Both the position numbers and the translations under genes were made by a program. Under the pieces are notes generated by a model, which worked only from the letters and a program-made list of their open reading frames with translations, was not told the origin of the DNA and made no database searches. A stretch of DNA of 64,000 nt. Source: Mycobacterium sp. GA-0227b. GTDB taxonomy: Bacteria > Actinomycetota > Actinomycetes > Mycobacteriales > Mycobacteriaceae. Below, in pieces: positions 33,074-42,614 of the stretch. The stretch's first letter is position 1; each line of letters starts with the position of its first letter. The stretch spans positions 1 through 64,000 of the forward strand of contig NZ_LQIK01000012.1 of NCBI RefSeq assembly GCF_001499855.1. The letters run 5' to 3'.

Positions 33074-34956
33074 CGGTCGCTTTCCAGCAGCTCGATCACC
33101 ATCTCGGCGAGTTGCTCGGGGTCGCGGTCGGGAGTCAGTCGCAGATCCGGGTTCTTCGGCCGCTGATACGGACTGTCGATACCGGTGAAGTGGGTGATCT
33201 TCCCGGCGCGGGCTTTGGCGTACAGGCCCTTCGGATCGCGACGTTCGCAATCCTCCAGTGGGGTGTCGCAGAACACCTCGAAGAAGTCCAGGCCCGCCTC
33301 GGTGGTCACCGTTCTGGCCAGGGCCCGATGCTCCTCGAGCGGACTGATCGCCGGCACCAGCACCACCTGTCCGGAGTCGGCGAGGATTGCCGCGACGTGC
33401 GCCAACCTGCGCTGGTTCTCGGCGCGGTCGGCCATCGAGAACCCGAGGTCGGCGTTGAGGCCGTGGCGCAGGTTGTCGCCGTCGAGAACATAAGCGGGAA
33501 CGCCTTTCTCGATCAGCTTCTGTTCGACCAGCATCGCCACCGACGACTTCCCCGAACCCGACAGGCCGGTGAACCACACCGTCTTGCCCTTGCTCAGTCG
33601 GTCCTCGGCCTTGCACAGCGATTCGTGGCGCACGGTGTTGGGGCTCGAGGTGCGCGCGGTGACCTGCGGCAGGATCATGCCCGCCGCGACCGTGCCGTTG
33701 GTGTTCGGGTCGATCAGGATGAACGAGCCGGTGGCCGCGTTGCGGCTGTACTCGTCGAGCAACAGCGGCTGTTGGGTGCGCAGCGAGATGCGGCCGAGCT
33801 CATTGAGTTTGAGCGCGGTGGCTTCCTTGTCGCGGTGCAGCGTGTTGACGTCGAGTCGGTAGTCGAGGGCGGTGACCCTGGCCCGTGTGGTGCGGGTGGT
33901 GTGCTTGATCAGGTAGTCGCGGCCGGGCTCCAGCGCGGATCCGTCGGCCATCCAGCAGACGGTGGCGTCGAACTCCTGGGTGACTCTCGGCTGGTTGTTC
34001 GGTCGCGCGATCAAATCGCCGCGAGAGATGTCGATGTCGTCGGTGAGGCTGATCGCCACCGCCATCGGAGGAAACGCTTCGTCGACCGGTCCGGCCGGAC
34101 CCTCGATCGCCGCGATCCGGGACGTCAATCCCGCGGGCAGCACGACGACGTCATCGCCGACCTTCATCACGCCGCCGGCGACAGTGCCTGCGTAGCTGCG
34201 GTGGTCGTGGTGCTCGAACGACTGCGGGCGGATCACGTACTGAACGGGAAAGCGGACGTCGACGAGATTGCGGTCCCCGGCGATGTAGACCTCTTCGAGG
34301 TGGCTCAGCAGCGGCGGACCCTCGTACCACGGGGTGTTGTCGGACTTGGTGACCACGTTGTCGCCGTTGAGCGCCGACAACGGGATCGTCGTCACGTCGT
34401 GGATGTCCAGGCGTGCGGCGAAGTCGTGGAAGTCATCGCGGATCTTCTCGAATCGCTCTCTGTCCCAATCGATCAGATCCATCTTGTTCACCGCGAGCAC
34501 GATGTGGCGGATGCCCAGCAGTGACGCCAGGAACGCATGCCGACGGGACTGCTCGAGCAGGCCGTGGCGGGCGTCGACCAGGACGATGGCCAGTTGCGCC
34601 GTGGATGTGCCCGTCACCATGTTGCGGGTGTACTGGATGTGGCCGGGCGTGTCGGCGATGATGAATTTGCGCTTGGGCGTTGCGAAGTAGCGGTAGGCGA
34701 CGTCGATCGTGATGCCCTGCTCGCGTTCTGCGCGCAGACCGTCGGTGACCAGCGCCAGATCGGTGTAGTCGTGACCGCGTTCCTTGGATGTGCGCTCCAC
34801 CGAGGCCAATTGGTCTTCCATGACGGCTTTGGAGTCGAAGAGCAGCCGCCCGATGAGCGTGGACTTTCCGTCGTCGACCGAGCCCGCGGTGGCGATCCGG
34901 AGCAACGTCGCGGCGGGCCGCGCAGTGGAGGCGGGCCGCTCAGTGGTGCGAGTCAT
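33070..34956 (-). CDS. cysNC: Bifunctional ATP-sulfurylase GTPase subunit / APS kinase
   Basis: This encodes 628 aa. The N-terminal CysN GTPase: GSVDDGKSTLIGRLL, DTPGHIQY, NKMD, followed by EF-Tu-like beta barrels. From ~residue 455 the CysC APS kinase: GLSGSGKSSVAML, DGDNLRHGLNADLGF, and EVFCDTPLEDCERRDPKGLY. With CysD it makes APS from sulfate and ATP, driven by GTP, then phosphorylates APS to PAPS. ATG 34956 shares one base with the cysD stop, and its own stop overlaps cysQ. The fused form is as in M. tuberculosis Rv1286. Confidence 0.95.
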   Translation of the reverse strand: MTRTTERPASTARPAATLLRIATAGSVDDGKSTLIGRLLFDSKAVMEDQLASVERTSKERGHDYTDLALVTDGLRAEREQGITIDVAYRYFATPKRKFIIADTPGHIQYTRNMVTGTSTAQLAIVLVDARHGLLEQSRRHAFLASLLGIRHIVLAVNKMDLIDWDRERFEKIRDDFHDFAARLDIHDVTTIPLSALNGDNVVTKSDNTPWYEGPPLLSHLEEVYIAGDRNLVDVRFPVQYVIRPQSFEHHDHRSYAGTVAGGVMKVGDDVVVLPAGLTSRIAAIEGPAGPVDEAFPPMAVAISLTDDIDISRGDLIARPNNQPRVTQEFDATVCWMADGSALEPGRDYLIKHTTRTTRARVTALDYRLDVNTLHRDKEATALKLNELGRISLRTQQPLLLDEYSRNAATGSFILIDPNTNGTVAAGMILPQVTARTSSPNTVRHESLCKAEDRLSKGKTVWFTGLSGSGKSSVAMLVEQKLIEKGVPAYVLDGDNLRHGLNADLGFSMADRAENQRRLAHVAAILADSGQVVLVPAISPLEEHRALARTVTTEAGLDFFEVFCDTPLEDCERRDPKGLYAKARAGKITHFTGIDSPYQRPKNPDLRLTPDRDPEQLAEMVIELLESDR

Positions 34957-35888
34957 CAGAAGTACCCCTCACGCTTGCGGTCTTCCATGCCGGCCTCGGA
35001 GATGCGGTCGTCGGCGCGGGTGGCGCCACGCTCGGTGAGCCGCGACACCGCCGTTTCGGCGATCACTTCCGCGACCGTCGCCGCGCGCGACTCCACGCAG
35101 CCGGTGCATGTGACGTCACCGACGGTGCGGAACCGCACGGTCTTCTCGACGACTTCCTCGTCCTTGCGCGGCTGCAGGTGCTTGTGCACGGCCAGCAGCA
35201 TCCCGTCGCGCTCGAACACCTTGCGGCGGTGTGCGTAGTAGATCGACGGCAGCTTGATCTTCTCGGCGCCGATGTAGGACCAGATGTCGAACTCGGTCCA
35301 GTTCGACAACGGGAACACGCGGATGTGCTCGCCCTTGTGGTGCCTGCCGTTGTACAGGTTCCACAGTTCCGGCCGCTGGGCCTTCGGGTCCCACTGGCCG
35401 AACTCGTCGCGGAACGAGAACACCCGCTCCTTGGCGCGCGCCTTCTCCTCGTCGCGGCGGGCACCGCCGAACGCGGCGTCGAACTTGTTCTCGCGGATGG
35501 CCCGCAGCAGCGTGACGGTCTGGATCGGATTGCGCGACGGAATCGTCTCGACCACGCGGCCGGCGTCGATGTCGTCCTGCACCTTGGCCACGACCAGTCG
35601 GACGCCGAACTCCTCGACGAGTTCGTTGCGGGTGTGCAGCACCTCGTCGAAGTTGTGGCCGGTGTCGACGTGCATCACCGGGAACGGGAGCCGGCCGGGC
35701 CGAAACGCCTTCAGCGCGAGATGCAGCATGACGATGGAGTCCTTGCCGCCGGAGAACAGCAGCACGGGCCGCTCGAACTCCGCGGCCACCTCGCGGATGA
35801 TGTGGATGGCCTCGGCCTCCAGGGAGCGCAGATGACTGAGCTCGTAGCGCCCTGCGTTGACCTGTTCGGTGGTGGTGACGGCGGTCAT
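34956..35888 (-). CDS. cysD: Sulfate adenylyltransferase subunit 2
   Basis: This encodes 310 aa with GAGGAAA before ATG 35888. PP-loop ATP pyrophosphatase: LLFSGGKDSIVMLHL (~residues 43-57), plus GARRDEEKARAKER and the C-terminal CTGC...RERGATRADDR region. It adenylates sulfate to APS together with CysN. First gene of the cysD-cysNC-cysQ-rrf2 operon; the 122 bases upstream contain its promoter and direct repeats that may be the regulator's target. Confidence 0.95.
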   Translation of the reverse strand: MTAVTTTEQVNAGRYELSHLRSLEAEAIHIIREVAAEFERPVLLFSGGKDSIVMLHLALKAFRPGRLPFPVMHVDTGHNFDEVLHTRNELVEEFGVRLVVAKVQDDIDAGRVVETIPSRNPIQTVTLLRAIRENKFDAAFGGARRDEEKARAKERVFSFRDEFGQWDPKAQRPELWNLYNGRHHKGEHIRVFPLSNWTEFDIWSYIGAEKIKLPSIYYAHRRKVFERDGMLLAVHKHLQPRKDEEVVEKTVRFRTVGDVTCTGCVESRAATVAEVIAETAVSRLTERGATRADDRISEAGMEDRKREGYF

Positions 35889-35912
35889 CTTTTCCTCGTA
35901 AAGTTGGTAGGA

Positions 35913-35934
35913 TTGACCATATTTATGACCATTG
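35913..35934 (-). promoter_or_regulatory. Direct repeats upstream of cysD, candidate Rrf2 site
   Basis: GACCAT occurs at 35915-35920 and again at 35927-35932, 12 bases apart, in the AT-rich context TTGACCATATTTATGACCAT. It lies 25-46 bases before the cysD start, where the promoter must be. A regulator gene closes the same operon, so autoregulation is plausible. Inferred only. Confidence 0.4.
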
Positions 35935-36010
35935 CCCGCTATTAGACACCGGGGGCGCGCCCGATGTCAACGCACTGGGGTGCACGCTTCCGCAGGAAGG
36001 AACCGCGGGA

Positions 36011-36502
36011 TTACAGGGTGACTTCGTTGAGCCGGCCCGTCGCGACGTCGAAGACAAAGCCGCGCGCCGACTCGTGTCTGGTGACGAACGGGCTGGCCTC
36101 GATCCGTCGCAGCGACTGCCGCACGTCCTCCTCGACGTCGATGAACGCTTCGGCGGCCCACTCGGGCTTGATGCCGGTCTCGTCCTGGATCTGTTGCTTG
36201 AAGCCGTCGTCGGTGAACGTCAGCATGCCGCAGTCCGTGTGGTGGATCAGGATGATCTCCTTGGTGCCGAGCAGCCGTTGACTGATCGCCAGCGAGCGAA
36301 TCTCGTCGTCGGTGACGACGCCGCCCGCGTTGCGGATGACGTGTGCCTCGCCGTCGCCGAGGCCGAGGATCCGGTACACGTCGAGGCGGGCGTCCATGCA
36401 CGCGACCACCGCGACATGCTTACTCGGCGGCAGTGGCAAGGGACCGGAGAACGTACTCGCGTACGCCTCGTTGTTCTTCAGGTACTCATCGGTCACAGAC
36501 AT
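36011..36502 (-). CDS. canA: Beta-carbonic anhydrase
   Basis: This encodes 163 aa, starting MSVTDEYLKNN, the same length and nearly the same sequence as I recall for Rv1284. Zinc ligands: Cys and Asp of ACMDARLDVYR, His and Cys of HHTDCGM. Interconverts CO2 and bicarbonate. It lies upstream of cysD on the same strand, as in M. tuberculosis, with a separate promoter for cysD between them. Confidence 0.92.
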   Translation of the reverse strand: MSVTDEYLKNNEAYASTFSGPLPLPPSKHVAVVACMDARLDVYRILGLGDGEAHVIRNAGGVVTDDEIRSLAISQRLLGTKEIILIHHTDCGMLTFTDDGFKQQIQDETGIKPEWAAEAFIDVEEDVRQSLRRIEASPFVTRHESARGFVFDVATGRLNEVTL

Positions 36503-36546
36503 TTCTCGACGATAGCCCTGCATCGGTGTGGCGACAGGGAAGAAAA

Positions 36547-38454
36547 TCACGCCGATCGCATCGACCCCGGAGCGGCGAGGTCGTAGACCGTGGCGCCATC
36601 AACATCGATGGGTGCGAAGGTCTGCTGCACCCACGCGGCGATATCGGTCGCGCTACCGGAGTTGTGACCGGGAGGGCCGCCATGGGTGTCGGCGATGAAA
36701 TAGCGCACCTGCCCATCGGCGACGTATGCCTGGAACTGCGCGAGCGTCGGTGAGTTGTCCGACCCGGTGAAGCCGCCGATCGCCATGATCGATACTCCCG
36801 TCTTCAGCTCGAGCCTGCTCGCGGTCATCGACCCGATGGTCGCGGCTGCCCACCGGGTTTCGGCCCCCTCGACCAGGCCCTCGAGCGCCGGGTTGTCCGT
36901 CGCGGCGCGCGGGCCACCCGGCGGACTTCCCACGTCCTGCCCGTCGCCGCCGGGTCCACTGCGCGCGCCGGCGGGTCCGGCGACGGCCATCGCGCCGCCG
37001 TGCGTGTCGGCGACGGTGGCCACCGTGTATGCGGTCGTGCCGGTAATGCCGAATACCATTGCTGCTACAGCGAATACTGCTGTAGCCCGGCCGAACCGCT
37101 GTGCGCCGACGACCAGCGCGGTTGCCGCGACCACCGACCCCGCGAGCACCACCCAACGCAGGACGGGCCACCACTCCGGCGTCCGGTCGAGCAGGACGAA
37201 CGCCCAGACGCCCGTCGCCGCCGACATCACCGCCAGCGCGGCTCGTCGCGCGAAAAACTGGCGGCCCCGCCATAATTCAGTCACCGAGATACCGACCAGC
37301 GCCGCGACCGCCGGTGCCAGCGCGACGGTGTAATAGGGATGGATGATGCCGTCCATGAAGCTGAACACGGCACCGGTGACCACCAGCCAGCCACCCCACA
37401 GCAGCAGTGCGGCACGCACCGGGTTGGTTCTGGGTGCGCGCCGGGTGAACCAGAGTCCGGCGAGCAGACCGATCATCGCTGCGGGCAACAGCCACGAGCC
37501 CTGAGTCCCCATCGATTCGCCGAACAGCCTGACGATCCCCGGCTCACCACCGAAGAACAGATTCGCGCCGCCGCTCGGACCGCCCGGTCCCCCGGGACCA
37601 CCGCCGCCGGGGCCCTGCCCTCCGGCGATGCGCTCGATTCCGTTGTAGCCCAGGGCAAGCTGCAGCAGGCTGTTATTCGACGAACCGCCGATGTACGGCC
37701 GTGAGTCAGCGGGCCACAGTTCGACCAACGCGATGTACCAGCCCGCGGAGGCCACCATTGCGGCGGCACCGATCGCCAGCTTGCCGAAGCGCTGCCACAA
37801 GCCCACGGGCGCCGCGACCAGAAATGCCAGCCCCAGGCCGGGAACCACGAGGAACGCCTGCAGCATCTTGGTCAGAAACGCGAAACCGACGGCGCAACCG
37901 GCCATTGCGACCCACCGACTGCTTGCGGTTTCGATGGCCCGAACCATGCAGTACGCGGCCACCACGATCAGCAGCACCAGCAGCGCATCGGGGTTGTTGA
38001 ACCGGAACATCAACGCCGCCACGGGTGTCAGCGCCAGCGCCGCACCCGCGCTCAGGCCCGCCGCGGGCCCGCTCACCCGTCGTACTGCGCCGTAGAGAAC
38101 CGCGACAGAAGCTACGCCCATCAACGCCTGCGGCAGCAACATGGCGAAGGGACTGAATCCGAACAGCCTTCCGGACAACGACATCAGCCACAGCGCTGCC
38201 GGCGGCTTGTCGACCGTGATCGCGTTCCCGGCGTCCAGCGAACCGAACAGCCAGGCCTTCCAGTCCTGCGTGCCGGCCTGTGCGGCGGCGGCGTAGTAGT
38301 CGTTCGCCCAGCCGGATCCGCCGAGGCCCCACAGGTACAGCACCGCGGTGGCCGACAACAGCGCGGCCAGCGCCGGCCGAACCCAACGCGGGTCGGCCCG
38401 CTCGTTCGGTGATGCCGCGGAGGCGAGTGAGCGAATGTCCGTAATCATGGTCAT
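36547..38454 (-). CDS. ArnT-like glycosyltransferase (GT39-type) membrane protein
   Basis: This encodes 635 aa from ATG 38454, with AAAGGAA upstream. Multi-pass protein: the first helix ALLSATAVLYLWGL is followed by the GWANDYYAAAAQAG loop with the catalytic-type Asp of GT39/ArnT enzymes and the TVDKPPAALWLM motif. A Gly/Pro-rich outside loop (GQGPGGGGPGGPGG, ~37,555-37,620) separates the halves. The C-terminal external domain has FQAYVADGQVRYFIADTHGG. It likely transfers a sugar from a polyprenyl-phosphate carrier onto a cell-envelope component. The GT2/GtrA gene 28 bases upstream probably makes or flips the carrier. Confidence 0.82.
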   Translation of the reverse strand: MTMITDIRSLASAASPNERADPRWVRPALAALLSATAVLYLWGLGGSGWANDYYAAAAQAGTQDWKAWLFGSLDAGNAITVDKPPAALWLMSLSGRLFGFSPFAMLLPQALMGVASVAVLYGAVRRVSGPAAGLSAGAALALTPVAALMFRFNNPDALLVLLIVVAAYCMVRAIETASSRWVAMAGCAVGFAFLTKMLQAFLVVPGLGLAFLVAAPVGLWQRFGKLAIGAAAMVASAGWYIALVELWPADSRPYIGGSSNNSLLQLALGYNGIERIAGGQGPGGGGPGGPGGPSGGANLFFGGEPGIVRLFGESMGTQGSWLLPAAMIGLLAGLWFTRRAPRTNPVRAALLLWGGWLVVTGAVFSFMDGIIHPYYTVALAPAVAALVGISVTELWRGRQFFARRAALAVMSAATGVWAFVLLDRTPEWWPVLRWVVLAGSVVAATALVVGAQRFGRATAVFAVAAMVFGITGTTAYTVATVADTHGGAMAVAGPAGARSGPGGDGQDVGSPPGGPRAATDNPALEGLVEGAETRWAAATIGSMTASRLELKTGVSIMAIGGFTGSDNSPTLAQFQAYVADGQVRYFIADTHGGPPGHNSGSATDIAAWVQQTFAPIDVDGATVYDLAAPGSMRSA

Positions 38455-38482
38455 CGGTGTATTCCTTTGTGTCGTAGTGGGA

Positions 38483-39739
38483 TCAGCGGTTGCGACGTGG
38501 CTGAAAGACCCAGCCCCGCAGGAGCACGAACCGCGCAGCGGTGGCCGCCAGATTGGCCAGCACCAGCACCAGCACCTCGACCAGACGATGCGGTTCGGCG
38601 ACGAGTGCGTGCAGGACTCCGAGCGAGCCGCTGGTGATGGCGAGCGCGATCGCGAACACGACCAGGCCCTCGACGTGGTGGCGCGCTGCGTTGGTGGTTC
38701 CACCGATGCCGAAGGTGAATCGCCGGTTCGCCGCAGTGTTGCCGACGGCGGTGGCCAGCAGCGCGATCGAATTGGCCGCCTGCGCCCCGACCCACTGCTG
38801 AAACAACAGGAACAGCACGACGTAGGCGGCGGTCGAAGCGACGCCGACGGCACCGAACCGCACGATCTGGCGGACCAGCGACCCCGGCGCCGACGCCCTG
38901 GAAGACCCGAGTTGCGCGGCGATGGACTGCACGGGGACCGAACCGTCGGCGAATCCACGCAGCAGCCGGCCGATGCCTCTGAGGTCGGCCACGGCGGTGG
39001 CCAGAATGTCGACGCGGCTGTCGGGGTCGTCCACCCAGTCGACGGGCACTTCGTGGATACGCAACCCGCTTCGTTCGGCCAGCACCAGCAGCTCGGTGTC
39101 GAAGAACCACCCGGTGTCGGCGACGTGCGGCAGCAGCAGGCGAGCGACGTCGGCGCGGATCGCTTTGAACCCGCACTGCGCGTCGGAGAACCCGGTGGCC
39201 AGCGTGGATTTGAGGATCAGGTTGTAGCAGCGCGAGATGACCTCGCGCTTGGCGCCGCGCACGACGCGTGCGCTGCGGTTCAACCGCGTCCCGACGGCCA
39301 GGTCTGAGTGGCCGGAGATCAACGACGCCACGAGCGGCGCCAATGCCCGCAGATCGGTGGACAGGTCGACGTCCATGTATGCCAGCACCTGCGCGTCGGA
39401 GCCCGACCACACGACGTGCAGCGCACGGCCGCGGCCCTTCTGCGGGAGCCGAACCACTCGCACGTCGCTGAGTTCGGCGGCCAACTCGGCAGCGACTTGC
39501 GGGGTGTCGTCATGGCTTGCGTTGTCGGCGATCGTGATTCGCGCCGGAAACGGAAACTCCTCTCGAAGATGCCGATGCAAGCGGCGCACCGAGGCGGCCA
39601 GGTCGGCCTGCTCGTTGTACACCGGGATCACGACGTCGAGCACGGGCACACCGGCGTCACGGGCCGCCGCGGCGGCGTTCGGCCGTGATGCGAAGCGCAT
39701 GGGCCCAAACGGGTCCCGGTCCAGGGCGAGGTCTGTCAT
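38483..39739 (-). CDS. Fused GT2 glycosyltransferase and GtrA domain
   Basis: This encodes 418 aa from ATG 39739 (in-frame ATG 39748 possible). N-terminal GT2: LDVVIPVYNEQ, YMDVDLSTDLRAL (DxD), GFSDAQCGFKAIRA, resembling polyprenyl-phosphate sugar synthases. The C-terminal ~130 residues are a four-helix GtrA-like domain (FGAVGVASTAAYVVLFLLF...NTAANRRFTF). Probably synthesises a polyprenyl-phosphate hexose and helps move it across the membrane for the ArnT-like enzyme downstream. Confidence 0.85.
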   Translation of the reverse strand: MTDLALDRDPFGPMRFASRPNAAAAARDAGVPVLDVVIPVYNEQADLAASVRRLHRHLREEFPFPARITIADNASHDDTPQVAAELAAELSDVRVVRLPQKGRGRALHVVWSGSDAQVLAYMDVDLSTDLRALAPLVASLISGHSDLAVGTRLNRSARVVRGAKREVISRCYNLILKSTLATGFSDAQCGFKAIRADVARLLLPHVADTGWFFDTELLVLAERSGLRIHEVPVDWVDDPDSRVDILATAVADLRGIGRLLRGFADGSVPVQSIAAQLGSSRASAPGSLVRQIVRFGAVGVASTAAYVVLFLLFQQWVGAQAANSIALLATAVGNTAANRRFTFGIGGTTNAARHHVEGLVVFAIALAITSGSLGVLHALVAEPHRLVEVLVLVLANLAATAARFVLLRGWVFQPRRNR

Positions 39740-39795
39740 GACGCCCATCGTCGGGTCGCCGGTTGTGACTGCCGTTGGTCCGACCTGTGTCTGGG

Positions 39796-41337
39796 CTATG
39801 AGCTGGGATCGCCGGGAAGGGTTACGACGAAACGTGTCTCGCCGGGACGGCTGTGCACCGCGATGGTGCCACTGTGCGCCTTGACGACCGCCGCGACGAT
39901 CGCCAATCCGAGTCCCGTGCTGCCGTCGCGACGAGAGCGCGACGAGTCGCCCCGGGCAAACCTTTCGAAGACTTCGGGCTGCAGCCAGGCGGGGATGCCG
40001 GGGCCGTCGTCGGCCACGGTCAGCACCACGGAATGATCCGCAGCCACGGTCAGCGCGATGGTGACCGAGGTGCCGGGCGGCGTGTGGGTGCGGGCGTTGG
40101 CGAGCAGGTTCGCGAGCACCTGGTGCAGGCGGGCCTCGTCGCCGACGACGATCACCGGCTCCTCGGGCAGGTCCAACGACCAGTCGTGTTCCGGGCCGGC
40201 GACGTGGGCGTCACTGACGGTGTCGACGATCAGTCGGGACAGGTCCACCGGCTCGCGCTGCAGTGGCCGCCCGGTGTCGAGTCTGGCCAGCAGCAGCATG
40301 TCCTCGACGAGTTGGGTCATGCGACGTGTCTCGGATTCCACGCGGTTCATCGCGTGGGCGACGTCTTCGGGCACGTCGTCGCGTTTGCGTTGCGCCAGTT
40401 CGGTATAGCCGCGGATGGCGGCGAGCGGGGTGCGCAGCTCGTGGCTGGCGTCGGCGACGAACTGGCGGACGCGGGTCTCGCTGGCGTGCCGCGCTGACAG
40501 CGCCGACGCGATCCGGTCCAGCATGCGGTTCAGCGCTGAGCCCAGCTGCCCGACCTCGGTGTGCGCGCTCGCCGGGTCCACCTTGACGATCGGTGTCGGC
40601 AGCCGCACTTCCCCGCGGTCGAGTTCGAGACCGGCCACCTGTCGAGCGGCGTCGGAAACCCTTGCCAGCGGGGCAAGTTGACGGCGGATGATCAGGATAC
40701 CGGCCGTCGTGGCGCCGATCAGCGCGGTCGCCCCGACCACGCAGAAGATGATCGCGACCGTCAACAGCGTGTCGTCGACGTCCGAGGTCGGCAACCCGGT
40801 CACGATCTTCTCGCCGGGTCGATGTGCGGGCAGCGCGATCACCCGGTACCGGCCGAGCCCCTCGAGCTCGATGGTCGTCGGCGTGTCCGGCACCACCCGT
40901 GCGAGCTGTTGCGCCGCGGCAGCGCTGATCTCGCTACGGGTGCCGTCCGCTGTGATCACGCCGGCGTCGACCGGGGTGCCGCCCGAGACCACGGCACCCA
41001 CGGTGCGGGCGGCCTGCCCGGGCGCGTTGAGAAAGGCAGGGCCCGGCCCGAGATCGCCGCGGATGATCATGCGTTGCCGGAAACCGGGCCGCGGGAATCC
41101 GGGCGGCGGTGGCGGAGGGCCGAACTCGAACAGGCCCGATGAACGTCGGCCTGTCTCCGCCACGCGCTCGTCCAACTGCTTCATCAGGAAGTGTTGCAGC
41201 ACAAGCTCGGTCCCTAACCCGACGGCCGCGCACACCAACGCCAGGAGCACGACCTGCGAGGCGAGCAGCCGAGCCCGCAGCGACCAGGTCCGCGGTGAGC
41301 GGATCCGCGCACCGTCAGCGCGCGGGCTTGAGGACAT
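39796..41337 (-). CDS. Sensor histidine kinase
   Basis: This encodes 513 aa from ATG 41337. Two membrane helices (~residues 24-48 and ~185-210) enclose an external sensor domain with a poly-Pro stretch (FGPPPPPPGF). Then HAMP, H-box ASHELRTPLAAI, N-box LANLLANARTHTP, G1 DDGPGIP, and G2 GSTGLGLAI. Its start overlaps the 3' end of the response-regulator gene, so they form one operon, which also leads into the two glycosyltransferase genes (about 50 bases). Signal unknown. Confidence 0.9.
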   Translation of the reverse strand: MSSSPRADGARIRSPRTWSLRARLLASQVVLLALVCAAVGLGTELVLQHFLMKQLDERVAETGRRSSGLFEFGPPPPPPGFPRPGFRQRMIIRGDLGPGPAFLNAPGQAARTVGAVVSGGTPVDAGVITADGTRSEISAAAAQQLARVVPDTPTTIELEGLGRYRVIALPAHRPGEKIVTGLPTSDVDDTLLTVAIIFCVVGATALIGATTAGILIIRRQLAPLARVSDAARQVAGLELDRGEVRLPTPIVKVDPASAHTEVGQLGSALNRMLDRIASALSARHASETRVRQFVADASHELRTPLAAIRGYTELAQRKRDDVPEDVAHAMNRVESETRRMTQLVEDMLLLARLDTGRPLQREPVDLSRLIVDTVSDAHVAGPEHDWSLDLPEEPVIVVGDEARLHQVLANLLANARTHTPPGTSVTIALTVAADHSVVLTVADDGPGIPAWLQPEVFERFARGDSSRSRRDGSTGLGLAIVAAVVKAHSGTIAVHSRPGETRFVVTLPGDPSS

Positions 41338-42019
41338 ACCCGGCACCGCGCAGGGTGTGGATCATCGGCTCGCGCCCGCTGTCGATCTTCTTTCGTAGAT
41401 AGGAGACGTACAACTCGACGATGTTGGACCGGCCGCCGAAGTCGTAGCTCCAGACGCGGTCGAGGATCTGCGCCTTACTCAGCACACGTTTGGAGTTGCG
41501 CATCATGAACCGGAGCAGCTCGAATTCCGTCGCGGTCAGCGTGATCAGTTCGCCGCCTCGGGTCACCTCGTGACTGTCTTCGTCGAGCACCAGGTCGCCG
41601 ACCACGATCTTCGCGCCACCCGATTCGCTGGCCACCCCGGTGCGTCGCAGCAGCGCCCGCAACCGCAACACCACCTCCTCGATGCTGAACGGCTTGGTGA
41701 CGTAGTCGTCGCCGCCGGCGGTCAGTCCGGCGATGCGGTCTTCGACGGAGTCTTTGGCGGTCAGCAGCAGCAGCGGTAGCCCAGGTGTCTGCTCGCGCAG
41801 TTTGCGGAGCACCTCCAGCCCGCTCATATCGGGCAGCATCACGTCGAGCACCACGACGTCGGGCGGAGTTTCGCGCGCCGATGCGATCGCCGAAGCGCCG
41901 TCGCCCGCGGTCGCGATGTTCCAGCCCTCGTATCGCAGAGCCATCGACATCAGCTCGGCGAGCACCGGTTCGTCGTCGACGACCAGTACCTGAATCGGCT
42001 TTCCGTCGGCGCGGCGCAT
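41315..42019 (-). CDS. OmpR/PhoP-family response regulator
   Basis: This encodes 234 aa from ATG 42019, the normal length; ATG 42097 would add 26. Receiver: VLVVDDEP, phosphorylated Asp in VVLDVMLPDMSG, LLTAKDS, and DDYVTKPFS. C-terminal winged helix: LTATEFELLRFMM, VWSYDFGGRSNIVELYVSYLRKKI, IHTLRGAGYVL. Close in pattern to mycobacterial PhoP/TrcR/TcrX types, but I cannot assign one. It probably controls the operon including the glycosyltransferases. Confidence 0.9.
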   Translation of the reverse strand: MRRADGKPIQVLVVDDEPVLAELMSMALRYEGWNIATAGDGASAIASARETPPDVVVLDVMLPDMSGLEVLRKLREQTPGLPLLLLTAKDSVEDRIAGLTAGGDDYVTKPFSIEEVVLRLRALLRRTGVASESGGAKIVVGDLVLDEDSHEVTRGGELITLTATEFELLRFMMRNSKRVLSKAQILDRVWSYDFGGRSNIVELYVSYLRKKIDSGREPMIHTLRGAGYVLKPAR

Positions 42020-42157
42020 GACGACACGGCCCGCGTCGTGTTCTGCGACGACCGGCGGACGGGAGGTGGACACGGCCCCATTATTCGCGGCCGCCATGAG
42101 CGGACGGTGTGCGTTTCCTATGTGCCGGCTGTGGACCGCTGCGTAGCGCTGGTGGAA

Positions 42158-42406
42158 CTAGTCGATGGTCGGTGCCGGTTCCGCGGTCACCGGCGGCGTG
42201 GCCGGCGTCGTCTCCGGTGCTTCGGGAATCACCGTTTCGGTGATGGTCTCGCCAGTGGTGATCTCCGACGTCGTCACCGGGCCGGGTGTGACGCTGGTCT
42301 CGTCGTCTTGAGCCGCAGTGCTGGATGCCACCGAGATCGCACCCATGGCGAGCACGGCGCTGGTGCCTACCGTCGCCGCGAACGTCTTGATCCGTTTCGA
42401 GTTCAC
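42158..42406 (-). CDS. Small secreted Thr/Pro-rich protein
   Basis: This encodes 82 aa from GTG 42406 with GAGG upstream. The signal peptide is residues ~6-33 (FAATVGTSAVLAMGAISVASSTAAQD). The mature chain is almost wholly Thr, Pro, Glu, Val and Ala (TTSEITTGETITETVIPE, then TTPATPP), so disordered and possibly O-mannosylated. It is divergent from oppB, with 208 bases between. Confidence 0.65.
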   Translation of the reverse strand: MNSKRIKTFAATVGTSAVLAMGAISVASSTAAQDDETSVTPGPVTTSEITTGETITETVIPEAPETTPATPPVTAEPAPTID

Positions 42407-42614
42407 TTGGACCTCTCTGTCGTCTGGTGGGCCCGGCGGCCGGCGTCGCGGCCCATCAAACAGCGCATTCAGGTTCGTCGTCGAGTTTCTACCTCGCTGG
42501 ATAACCGAACGGGCGGCCGGCGAAACGACCGGGACACGCCTGCTCGGCGGTGAAGATGACGCCGGGGTCTGGCTAACCTGTGCGCATGCAGCAGCCGAGG
42601 AACGGATACTCCGC

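Noticed and set aside
33112..34524. A 470-codon frame antisense to cysNC
   Set aside because: Shadow of the strongly conserved CysN/CysC gene.
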